Below are positions 53,283 through 61,391 of a stretch of 64,000 nt of DNA, one piece after another. Origin of the DNA: Arthrospiribacter ruber. GTDB taxonomy: Bacteria > Bacteroidota > Bacteroidia > Cytophagales > Cyclobacteriaceae. The notes below the pieces were generated by a model, which worked only from the letters and a program-made list of their open reading frames with translations, was not told the DNA's origin and did not search any database. Position numbers and translations under genes: made by a program. The stretch spans positions 310,001-374,000 of the forward strand of contig NZ_RPHB01000004.1 of the NCBI RefSeq assembly GCF_019343195.1, read 5' to 3'. Position 1 is the stretch's first letter, and every line of letters starts with the position of its first letter.

Positions 53283-56015
53283 TTAATTAATATTTATCTC
53301 CAGATTTCTTGCACCTAAGTCAAGGTAATATCTAGAGTCACTTCCAGCAGTTATCCCAACAACACTGTATTCTTTCTGACCGAAATTTTTGATGCGCAAT
53401 ACAGCTCTAGGCGTAAACTTACTTTTAGGGCCAAGTGAAACTTTGACTTCACCGTTTTTCTGATTAAAAGACACTTTCTGAATCTCACCTGCATCAGTTT
53501 CTATCAACAAATCAGCTTGATTTATGAAAACAGCATTCTTCCCGGCTGTTGTAACTTCCAACTCCACCCAATCACCTTTTGAAGAAACGTTTCCACCAAA
53601 GCCCAACCATCCAAAAATTTTATCTTTCACTAAATATGCCCTGCTATTTATGGCGTACCCGAAGAAACCCGATCCATAGTCGCCTGAGATGCCATCGATA
53701 TCCAAAGTTTGCGGATATGAATGGAAGGCTGCAGGAGCAAAGCCATCTTCTGTAATGTTGGAAATTCCGCCCAAAAGACCTCCGTAACCCACTCTCAGCT
53801 TATATAAATCCTCTGAAGCTTTATGATATCCTTCCAGCACAGGAATGGCATTCATAGCTGACCCATAATGATGAAGCTGTCTTTCAATTCTTTGAAGTTT
53901 GCCTCCGTAAAGAAAGTCCCAATATCTTCTTGCACTTCCATTGTAACCCCAATGAGGTACAGTAGGCATGTATGCCAACACAGCATTTAAGGTCACTTGA
54001 GCTTTTTGATCATATCCAAAGTAATCAGTCCAAATGTAAACTTCTTCCTGACCTGTAGAATCCCATGGCATTTCACTGCCAAATGGATATGCCAACTCCG
54101 CCCATACATCGGCTCTTTTCTTCATCACACTTTCCAGCTCATCGGCTAGCTCATCCATACCCTCTCTTTTCAAATCTTCCAAAATCCTAAGGAAAACTGT
54201 TCCTTCCATCTGTCCAAACTGCGCGTAATGAGGTGCTTGCTCTACCATGGCTATAGTGGTATGGAATGCATTTTCCAAATACCATGACCAAGGGTGGCTT
54301 TCTACAAGATTTTCGTGAAACCTGGCCAATCTATACATAACCCAATGAGCTGCCGCAACGTGTGGATAATTGAAAGACCTTACGGTAGATTCTGCTTCCT
54401 TTTTAGACCAAGCTGACCAAGTACTATAATTGACATCATCACTGTAAGTTCCTTCTGGCATTGAGTCCGGTTCATAATAGAACATACTCTTTCTCACACC
54501 ATATTTCTTCTCACCTTCTGAATACTGAATACCACCCCAAAGCGTCTGATAGTAAAACTGTTTGATTTTAACCATTTCTTCTGGATCGGGATCAAGGTAC
54601 TGCTTCATGACGGCTGAAAGCCAGGAACCTGCTCCTGCCTCGTCACTCAAACCTGCCACCCAGGCACGGCTGTCTTCCAATATTTTTTCTTTTTTCTCGT
54701 AATCATAAGATATCACGGACAAATGTCTTCCAAAAAGATCCTCTGGATTATCATACCATTGCTCAGTAGTAAGAAACTTGCCAAAATCAGCAATCACATC
54801 CTTTTCACCTTTTATTACCTTATAATTTATCGTTTGCTTTTCTCCATTTTCATATTCCAATGTCACCCTGGACCTTCCCCATTCTTTTCCAACTACCTCA
54901 TATTCTACCCAATCTTTCAACGCTGTATTTTCAACCGCTTTTAAACTTAGGGAACCTTGAGGGTAGACTTCCGAAGACACCACATTTCTGTGTTTGCTGA
55001 CAAACAACTTTGCATTGACGTCCTTTGGCACTACATAGCCTGGTATGCCTACAGCAACTGGTCTATTTTCTTCAATTAAAGTCTTTTCTATATCCCTTAC
55101 CCCTTCTGACAAGACAAAAGCCAATGAAAACTCCTTTCTTTCTCCTGGCATTAGAACGGAAGAACTTGGCTCATTCCACTGTGAAACACCAGACCATTCT
55201 CCTTCGGCTTTAGCTTTGCTATGAATGACCCAATCGTGAAAACCTTCGAAAGTAATGTTTCTTGGTGTTTTATCATCCAATAATGGGCTATACGCTTCAA
55301 AACCGGCATTCTGATGGGGAAGAACAAGCAGAACCGGTGCGGCTCCACTGAGTCTGACCACCTGAAGGTATCCTGCATCCCTTCCGATGTATGGGTCATA
55401 AAAAACTTTTTCCAGATGGGCTTCTTCCAAATTCTTATGGTGCAGTATATTGTCAAAAATCATTGGAATACCTAAATAACCAACTTCTATCGGCTCTTTA
55501 CCTAGGTTAATCAATTCAAAAGTCAGTACTAACTTTCCATCTACCGATTCCCACCTTCTTATTACATCAAGTGGAATATCTTTGTCCAGAGATGGATTGA
55601 GTTTTGAAGAAGCAAACACTTTCCCACTGGCAGGAAGCTTTTCCACTTCAGCCCTGTTTCTAGCCGAGGAATATTGTTTCCAACCTTCAGAATCCGATCT
55701 CCTAAGCATAAGATTAATGTCTCCAAGATGGTATAGACTATCTCTACTTCTTATCTCCATTACTTCAGAAGGCAAAAAATCAAAATCAGTTTCGTTCTTA
55801 GGTCTGAGTGAAGCTGCAAGCTGTGTAGATTCAACAATTTCAAAGTGAAAATTATCTGAAGAAAATTTATGTTTTTTTGATACGTCCATTTTCACTGGAC
55901 TTTTCTCTATGTTTTCATATATACTTCTTCTTTGGCCATAACTATTTACACTAAGCAAAATGGTAAAACATAACAGCCAAAAAATTACATGCGGTTTCAA
56001 AGCAATTTTCATCAT
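53283..56015 (-). CDS. Secreted DUF5695-type protein, probable six-hairpin glycosidase
   Basis: About 911 residues from ATG 56015 (or 56012), which gives the signal peptide (MMKIALKPHVIFWLLCFTILLSVNSYGQ). The longer frame adds a polar leader. The N-terminal half (about 30-400) is beta-rich, with FELINLGKEPIEVGYLGIPM. The C-terminal half (about 410-911) has alternating helices with aromatic-acidic loops, such as NYSTWSAWSKKEAESTVRSFNYPHV and WIWTDYFGYDQKAQVTLNAVLA-like pieces, as in (alpha/alpha)6 hydrolases. It resembles the DUF5695 family; no activity is established to my knowledge. It is upstream of susC but separated by a terminator. Confidence 0.75.
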   Translation of the reverse strand: MMKIALKPHVIFWLLCFTILLSVNSYGQRRSIYENIEKSPVKMDVSKKHKFSSDNFHFEIVESTQLAASLRPKNETDFDFLPSEVMEIRSRDSLYHLGDINLMLRRSDSEGWKQYSSARNRAEVEKLPASGKVFASSKLNPSLDKDIPLDVIRRWESVDGKLVLTFELINLGKEPIEVGYLGIPMIFDNILHHKNLEEAHLEKVFYDPYIGRDAGYLQVVRLSGAAPVLLVLPHQNAGFEAYSPLLDDKTPRNITFEGFHDWVIHSKAKAEGEWSGVSQWNEPSSSVLMPGERKEFSLAFVLSEGVRDIEKTLIEENRPVAVGIPGYVVPKDVNAKLFVSKHRNVVSSEVYPQGSLSLKAVENTALKDWVEYEVVGKEWGRSRVTLEYENGEKQTINYKVIKGEKDVIADFGKFLTTEQWYDNPEDLFGRHLSVISYDYEKKEKILEDSRAWVAGLSDEAGAGSWLSAVMKQYLDPDPEEMVKIKQFYYQTLWGGIQYSEGEKKYGVRKSMFYYEPDSMPEGTYSDDVNYSTWSAWSKKEAESTVRSFNYPHVAAAHWVMYRLARFHENLVESHPWSWYLENAFHTTIAMVEQAPHYAQFGQMEGTVFLRILEDLKREGMDELADELESVMKKRADVWAELAYPFGSEMPWDSTGQEEVYIWTDYFGYDQKAQVTLNAVLAYMPTVPHWGYNGSARRYWDFLYGGKLQRIERQLHHYGSAMNAIPVLEGYHKASEDLYKLRVGYGGLLGGISNITEDGFAPAAFHSYPQTLDIDGISGDYGSGFFGYAINSRAYLVKDKIFGWLGFGGNVSSKGDWVELEVTTAGKNAVFINQADLLIETDAGEIQKVSFNQKNGEVKVSLGPKSKFTPRAVLRIKNFGQKEYSVVGITAGSDSRYYLDLGARNLEININ

Positions 56016-56074
56016 TATTATTTCATTTAAAGTATGAAGGTCGTCATTGGATTTTGAATTCATTCAACAATAAC

Positions 56075-56096
56075 AAATGTATAAAAAACACTTATT
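56075..56096 (-). promoter_or_regulatory. Promoter/operator of the DUF5695 gene
   Basis: Minus-strand AATAAGTGTTTT, three variable bases, TACATTT followed by G. The final TACATTTG is an exact TAnnTTTG minus-7 box. The block matches the one upstream of susC at 19 of 22 positions. It is about 60 bp from the chosen start. Confidence 0.5.
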
Positions 56097-56135
56097 GGAA
56101 TTATTATAGCCTTTTGACGGACCTTAATACCATAT

Positions 56136-56150
56136 TGACGAATAGTCAAA
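56136..56150. promoter_or_regulatory. Inverted repeat near the truncated Nudix regulator gene
   Basis: TTGAC-GAATA-GTCAA is a perfect 5+5 inverted repeat, with another TTTTGAC at 56113-56119. It is in the divergent region between the DUF5695 and Nudix genes and could be a regulator site. Confidence 0.3.
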
Positions 56151-56271
56151 AAATTAACTCATTATTGATCAATTAATAATAAATTTTCAAAATAGGCCTA
56201 TATTATTGATAATTCAGTGTTTGTCTGCATCCAGAGTAGCGGTTGTAAGTGCATTGAAAAACTCATCAAAT

Positions 56272-56718
56272 ATGAAAAATTCAAATCAAATCAGAATTTT
56301 ATTAGCTGTAGAATGTATCCTTTTTGGATTCGACGGTAATGACTACAAGCTTCTTCTAATACAAAGAGATTTTGCCCCAGAAAGAGAAAAATGGAGCTTG
56401 ATGGGAGGGTTTGTTCAGGACAATAAGTCTGCTGATGAAGCTGCAAATAGAATACTTCATCAATTAACCGGTCTACATGATGTATATCTTGAACAACTTA
56501 GGGCATATAGCAATCCTGGTAGAGATCCCATTGAACGAGTACTTGCCTTGGCATTTGTAGCTTTAATAGATAAAAATAAATATCAAAAACAAATCAACGA
56601 TGACTTTCATGCACGTTGGTTTCCAATGAAAGAACTCCCCAAAATGATTTTTGATCATAAAAACAACTTGGATAAATTCTTAAACCTGGTATCAAAAACT
56701 GAACTCCAATTGGTTTAA
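56272..56718 (+). CDS. Nudix-fold protein, truncated NrtR/AraR-type regulator
   Basis: 148 residues from ATG 56272 (MKNSNQIRILLAVECILFGFDG). It is a Nudix fold, but the Nudix box is degenerate: after GGFVQDNKSADEAA the catalytic REUxEE is NRILHQ. That is a hallmark of the NrtR/AraR group, which bind sugar or nucleotide effectors without hydrolysis. Normal members have about 230 residues with a C-terminal winged helix. This one ends after FDHKNNLDKFLNLVSKTELQLV, and the 84 bp to the next gene encode nothing like the missing domain. It is divergent from the arabinose-related locus, as such regulators often are. A start at 56206 would add an implausible leader. Confidence 0.75.
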   Translation: MKNSNQIRILLAVECILFGFDGNDYKLLLIQRDFAPEREKWSLMGGFVQDNKSADEAANRILHQLTGLHDVYLEQLRAYSNPGRDPIERVLALAFVALIDKNKYQKQINDDFHARWFPMKELPKMIFDHKNNLDKFLNLVSKTELQLV

Positions 56719-56802
56719 GGCATACCAATTTTTGAATATACGTTTTTTTGCCAATTCCCCCGGAAAATTTGATATCTTGTCTACCGACCAATTTATTCCC
56801 TC

Positions 56803-58581
56803 ATGGCATTTTATTCCAAACGTGATTTATATTTTCAGCTATTTGAAAACTTACAGGCTACATCTCTGATCAATAACCCCCTTTTTCAAGATCATAGCAA
56901 AGAAACTTTTGAATTGGTTTTAGATGCTGCGGATCAAATCGCCCATTCCAGCCTTTATCCCCTGCTCACAGAAATGGATAGAAATGAGCCCCAACTGGAG
57001 AATGGATCCATCAAAGTACATCCGGGTATGAAAAAGATCATTTCGCAATTTGGGAATGATGGCTGGATCAATGCTACTTTCCCTTTTGAAGAAGGAGGAC
57101 AGCAACTTCCCAATATTATTCATCAGGCCGCAGGATTTATTTTCCAGGCAGCCAATTATTCTGCATCGGTGTTTCCATTTTTGACTACAGGTGCCGCTAA
57201 GCTCATCAGAAATTTCGGTGATGAGGAAATGAAAAAAACTTACCTCCCAAATATGCTAAATGGCACTTGGCAGGGCACTATGGCATTGACTGAACCTGAT
57301 GCTGGAAGCTCACTTTCAGATTTAAATACAACAGCCTATCCTACTGATGATGAACAGGTTTTTTCTATCAAAGGACAAAAAATTTATATTTCTTGCGGTG
57401 ATCATGATGCCTGTGAAAATATCATTCACCTGATGTTGGCGCGGATCCAAGGCGCACCTAAAGGAACCAAGGGAATTTCACTCTTTGTAGTACCTAGGCA
57501 AAGAACAGACACAGGGGAATCCAATGACGTACTCACTCAGGGAATCTACCACAAAATGGGGTATAAAGGTGCACCTATCGCCCATCTGATGATAGGCTCT
57601 AATGACGGGTGCTTAGGCTACTTGGTCGGAGAGGAAAATAAGGGGCTGCAGTACATGTTTCAAATGATGAATGAAGCCAGAGTCGGGGTGGGTATAAATG
57701 CCTGCGCCATTGGCACAGCTGCATATCATGCAGCTTTGGAATATGCTAAAGAGAGACCACAGGGCAGAAAAATCACGGACAAAAATCCTGAATTGCCCCA
57801 AGTTCCTATTATCGAACATGCAGACGTGAAGCGGATGCTCCTCTTCCAAAAATCAGTTTTGGAGGGATCCCTCTCACTGTTGTTATACTGCTGCTATCTT
57901 ACAGATCTTATCCATTCAGGTCCAGAAGAGCAAAGAGAGGATCTTGAACTTTTGCTTGACCTACTTACGCCCATCGCCAAATCCTACCCTTCGGAAATAG
58001 CCTGCCTGACTACCTCTTCAGCCATACAAGTATTAGGAGGAGCGGGATATACTACTGATTTTCCTGTAGAACAATATTACAGGGAAGCACGAATCCACCC
58101 CATACATGAGGGCACAACAGGAATACATGGGATGGATCTTCTCGGAAGAAAGGTTCTGATAAAAGAAGGTAAGGCATTAAAAATTTTACTTTCTGAAATA
58201 AAAAAAGACTTGGATGCTGCCAAGCAAATGAAAGCGATGCAAGGCTTTGCCGGGCAACTGGAATCTTACCTGAAAACAGCTCAAAACACCTTTACACATT
58301 TACATAGGGAAGCCGGTAAAAACCCGGAATATTACCTTGCAGATGCTACTTTGTTTCTGGAATTGATGGGATTGATAGTGGTGGCTTGGCAGTGGTTAAA
58401 GCAAGCCAGTAATGCTCAGAAAGCCTTGGAGAATAAAGTTGGGAATGAAGAGTTCTACACTGGGAAAATTATGTGCATACGATTCTTTTACGAATATGAG
58501 CTTGTCAAAGTGAACTCATTATCAAAGAGGCTTATATCTACAGATAAAGTAACGGTGGAAATGAAAAATGAATGGTTTTAG
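56803..58581 (+). CDS. Acyl-CoA dehydrogenase
   Basis: A 592-residue FAD enzyme of the long acyl-CoA dehydrogenase type, as in the DmdC/AidB-like group with a C-terminal extension. The N-terminal helical domain has FGDEEMKKTYLP and the middle domain MALTEPDAGSSLSDL. The catalytic Glu lies in RIHPIHEGTTGIHGMDLLG. An extra helical domain (about 460-592) is typical of that subfamily. It oxidises an acyl-CoA in fatty- or branched-acid breakdown; the chain type is unknown. Its stop codon overlaps by 4 bp that of the convergent glycerate kinase gene. Confidence 0.92.
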   Translation: MAFYSKRDLYFQLFENLQATSLINNPLFQDHSKETFELVLDAADQIAHSSLYPLLTEMDRNEPQLENGSIKVHPGMKKIISQFGNDGWINATFPFEEGGQQLPNIIHQAAGFIFQAANYSASVFPFLTTGAAKLIRNFGDEEMKKTYLPNMLNGTWQGTMALTEPDAGSSLSDLNTTAYPTDDEQVFSIKGQKIYISCGDHDACENIIHLMLARIQGAPKGTKGISLFVVPRQRTDTGESNDVLTQGIYHKMGYKGAPIAHLMIGSNDGCLGYLVGEENKGLQYMFQMMNEARVGVGINACAIGTAAYHAALEYAKERPQGRKITDKNPELPQVPIIEHADVKRMLLFQKSVLEGSLSLLLYCCYLTDLIHSGPEEQREDLELLLDLLTPIAKSYPSEIACLTTSSAIQVLGGAGYTTDFPVEQYYREARIHPIHEGTTGIHGMDLLGRKVLIKEGKALKILLSEIKKDLDAAKQMKAMQGFAGQLESYLKTAQNTFTHLHREAGKNPEYYLADATLFLELMGLIVVAWQWLKQASNAQKALENKVGNEEFYTGKIMCIRFFYEYELVKVNSLSKRLISTDKVTVEMKNEWF

Positions 58582-59684
58582 AGAGAAGCTGATAAAGGTA
58601 AGCCCTTCACCACCTCTTTCAGGTTTTGGGCGGCGATGGTTTTATATCTTTCATTGCTGAAATCCAAATCAGGCAGCACCCCTACATGGTCAAAGCCAGC
58701 TCTGATAGCTTCATTTCCTGAGGTGATGAGAAAGCATTTTTTTCCTGATTTTTTCGCTAATTGAAGCAATTCATAACTTCCTTTTCCTCCTGCTGATTGA
58801 GAATCATATTTGCCCTCACCGGTGATAATGCAATCTGCCCAAGCTACTTTTTCTTCCATGCCTATATTTTCAAAAAACCATTTCGCTCCCATCTGTATTT
58901 CAAGTGGATAAAAATAGGACAAGCCAAATGCGATTCCTCCTGCCGCTCCAAATCCACTGCTGTCTTCTATTACTTTCCCTGATTTGGAAGCATAAAACTC
59001 CAGCAATCTGCCACAATCCTTTTCAAACTGGGCCGAATTTTTAGAATCAAGTCCTTTTTGAGGTCCAAAAACCGGAATGGCTCCATTGTCCCCAAAAAAG
59101 AAATTGTCTACATCACATAAACAGGTGAATTGCAGTTCCTGCTTTTGGATAGGTCTTTGGATATGCCTGACTTTATGAATGAAATCAGGCGAAAAAAAGG
59201 GGATTTGTCTTCCCTTTTGATCCAAAAAAACAAATCCAAGTGCACCCAGAATTCCGGTAGCCAAGTCTATAGATGCAGATCCCCCCAGCCCCAATACAAT
59301 ATGCTTGGCTCCCTTTTGAACAGCATTCAAGACCATCTCTCCTGTGCCGTATGTCTGCGCCAGATCAGCTTGTTTTTCAACTTCATGCAGGTCCTTGATT
59401 CCAGAAACCGTGGACACATCAAGGTAGGCAGTAGTATGGTTCTTGGTCAAAAAGTAATAGCCCTGCACAGGTTTTCCTATGGCATTGAGGGCATACATAA
59501 ATTGAGGCTCCAAGCCTAAAGCACGCCCCAGAAGATAACAAGTCCCATCGCCTCCATCGGCAATGGGACATTGCATAATATTCAGATCAGGATACTTTTC
59601 CTCCAGTGCTCCGGCAATCAAAGCTGCCGCGTCTTCTGCTTCTATAGTTCCCTTGAAGGCATTTGGAGCAACAAGAATATTCAT
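58578..59684 (-). CDS. Glycerate kinase (GlxK/GarK type)
   Basis: 368 residues of normal family length. VAPNAFKGTIEAEDAA and CPIADGGDGTCYLLG at the N-terminus and VLGLGGSASIDLATGILGALG are family signatures. SSGFGAAGGIAFGL and DCIITGEGKYDSQSAGGKG near the C-terminus complete the substrate and ATP sites. It makes 2- or 3-phosphoglycerate. It follows the AGCS transporter gene after only 1 bp, so the two are co-transcribed. This could link uptake of small amino acids such as serine or alanine to glycerate metabolism, but that is inference. Confidence 0.94.
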   Translation of the reverse strand: MNILVAPNAFKGTIEAEDAAALIAGALEEKYPDLNIMQCPIADGGDGTCYLLGRALGLEPQFMYALNAIGKPVQGYYFLTKNHTTAYLDVSTVSGIKDLHEVEKQADLAQTYGTGEMVLNAVQKGAKHIVLGLGGSASIDLATGILGALGFVFLDQKGRQIPFFSPDFIHKVRHIQRPIQKQELQFTCLCDVDNFFFGDNGAIPVFGPQKGLDSKNSAQFEKDCGRLLEFYASKSGKVIEDSSGFGAAGGIAFGLSYFYPLEIQMGAKWFFENIGMEEKVAWADCIITGEGKYDSQSAGGKGSYELLQLAKKSGKKCFLITSGNEAIRAGFDHVGVLPDLDFSNERYKTIAAQNLKEVVKGLPLSASL

Positions 59685-59685
59685 A

Positions 59686-61035
59686 TTACTTGTTTTTCAT
59701 TCTTTCGAAATAGTCTTTTGAGGCAGCTTTGACCTTAGGTGCCAGATAAATGGTAGAAATCATGGTCGGTATTGCCATTACCGCATACATGCCATCAATA
59801 AAGCTTACGACCACTTCCAGCGAAGCCACAGCACCGGCCACAATAGTTACTAAATAGAAATAATTGTAATAATCGGCTTTTTTGGATCCAAAAAGATAAT
59901 TGAAGCATTTGTGACCATAATAGGAGTAGGTAAACATGGTCGACAATGCAAACACCAAAACTGCTACCATCAACAAATACTTACCAAGTCCAGGCAGTGC
60001 CATCTCAAAAGCAGACAAAGTCAATCTCACCCCATCATTTTCAGTGGATTCCCAAACTCCGGTAAGTAAGATCACCAAAGCAGTAAGCGTACATACCACT
60101 ACTGTATCGATAAATGGACCCAACATGGCAATAAGCCCTTCTCTGACAGGCTCATTGTTTTTAGATGCTCCGTGCACCATAGGCGCCGTGCCTATTCCTG
60201 CCTCATTAGAAAACGCAGCTCTTCTTGCACCTATCACTATCACCGCACCAACAGCTCCACCCATGGCTGCCTCTCCTGTAAAGGCATCGCTAATGATCAA
60301 CCATAGCATGTCTGGAACATTTTCTATATACTGGATCATGATAATAATCACGGTGATAAAATAAAGGGCCACCATAAATGGGACAAGTCTGGAAGCCACT
60401 AATGCAATTCTTTTGATTCCTCCCAAAATCACAACCGCTACAATCAACATCATGGAGATGCCAAGAATCCACTTGGTGAGATCACCTTGATCCAGTCCAT
60501 TTGGCATGAGAAGAACTGATCTGAGCACTGCTGTTAGCTGATTGGCCTGAAATATCGCCAAAAGCCCCAACACACCTGCAACAGAAAACAAAACTGCCAA
60601 AGGCTTCCATTTTTTGCCCATGCCTTCTTCTATCACATACATAGGACCGCCCTGCACTTCTCCTGAATCATCCTTTCCTCTAAACATGATTGAAAGACTG
60701 CATGAAAAATACTTGGTAGCCATCCCTACAAAAGCAGACATCCACATCCAGAAAATCGCCCCGGGACCGCCCATATTGATGGCAATGGCCACTCCACTGA
60801 TATTTCCCAGACCAACTGTGGCTGCGATGGCAGCGGATAAAGCCTGTCGTGAACTGATCTGTCCGGGAAGGTTCTGATCATCATATTTGCCGCGAACCAA
60901 GGAAATGGCATGTCCAAGCTTCATAAATGGAATAAATCCGGAATACACTAAAAGTATGAAACCTCCCCCCATCAATAAGACCAACATAGGGGTATCCCAA
61001 ATCCAATTGCTAAAATTGACTATAAACTCTCCCAT
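59686..61035 (-). CDS. Sodium:alanine/glycine symporter (AGCS family)
   Basis: 449 residues with about 10-11 membrane helices, an inner-membrane sodium-coupled importer of alanine, glycine or related amino acids. Signatures: ATVGLGNISGVAIAINMGGPGAIFWMWMSAFVGMATKYFSC; GEVQGGPMYVIEEGMGKKW; and RRAAFSNEAGIGTAPMVHGASK. All fit the AGCS family. It is the first gene of a two-gene unit with glycerate kinase (1-bp gap). Confidence 0.94.
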   Translation of the reverse strand: MGEFIVNFSNWIWDTPMLVLLMGGGFILLVYSGFIPFMKLGHAISLVRGKYDDQNLPGQISSRQALSAAIAATVGLGNISGVAIAINMGGPGAIFWMWMSAFVGMATKYFSCSLSIMFRGKDDSGEVQGGPMYVIEEGMGKKWKPLAVLFSVAGVLGLLAIFQANQLTAVLRSVLLMPNGLDQGDLTKWILGISMMLIVAVVILGGIKRIALVASRLVPFMVALYFITVIIIMIQYIENVPDMLWLIISDAFTGEAAMGGAVGAVIVIGARRAAFSNEAGIGTAPMVHGASKNNEPVREGLIAMLGPFIDTVVVCTLTALVILLTGVWESTENDGVRLTLSAFEMALPGLGKYLLMVAVLVFALSTMFTYSYYGHKCFNYLFGSKKADYYNYFYLVTIVAGAVASLEVVVSFIDGMYAVMAIPTMISTIYLAPKVKAASKDYFERMKNK

Positions 61036-61391
61036 TCATTTTGTTTGATTAAACAACCATATTAAAGGCATTTTTCCGAAAAGACAAGCATGGATCATAA
61101 ATATGCATCCATAAAGATCCTAGAGGTTTAATTTTTTATTGTAGTATAAAAAAATGGCCAAGCTCAAACGAGGCCGTTTTGATGAGAAACAAGAAAATAG
61201 AAGCGAGAGACGAGAAGTTATTTTATTGTACTAAGTCAAAGTACGTAGCATGGTATATGGCACAGTATTTAACCGGGAGCCACGAAAGGCTACGGAATGT
61301 CAAACTAAATCCGCCGTCCCTCTTGTAACTATTAACCCAATAACCATTAACTTAAAACAAATAACCAAATATCTCCCGACAGAGGCCTTCA
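61036..61391. other. Intergenic region with GH20 terminator
   Basis: 356 bp without a gene. It carries the promoter of the AGCS-glycerate kinase unit on the left and a long 3' untranslated stretch of the hexosaminidase gene on the right. At 61195-61220 a purine-rich segment with repeated GAGA/GCGAGA units is seen. GTACT...AGTAC at about 61229-61246 is a small inverted repeat. No coding frame is credible. Confidence 0.45.
61151..61180 (-). terminator. Probable terminator of the GH20 gene
   Basis: AAAATGGCC / GGCCGTTTT stem. On the minus strand it is followed by TTTTTTT. It lies about 210 bp past the GH20 stop, giving a long 3' UTR. Confidence 0.5.

Noticed and set aside
61229-61246. GTACT...AGTAC inverted repeat as an insertion-sequence end
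   Set aside because: Only 5-bp arms and no target duplication or partner end.
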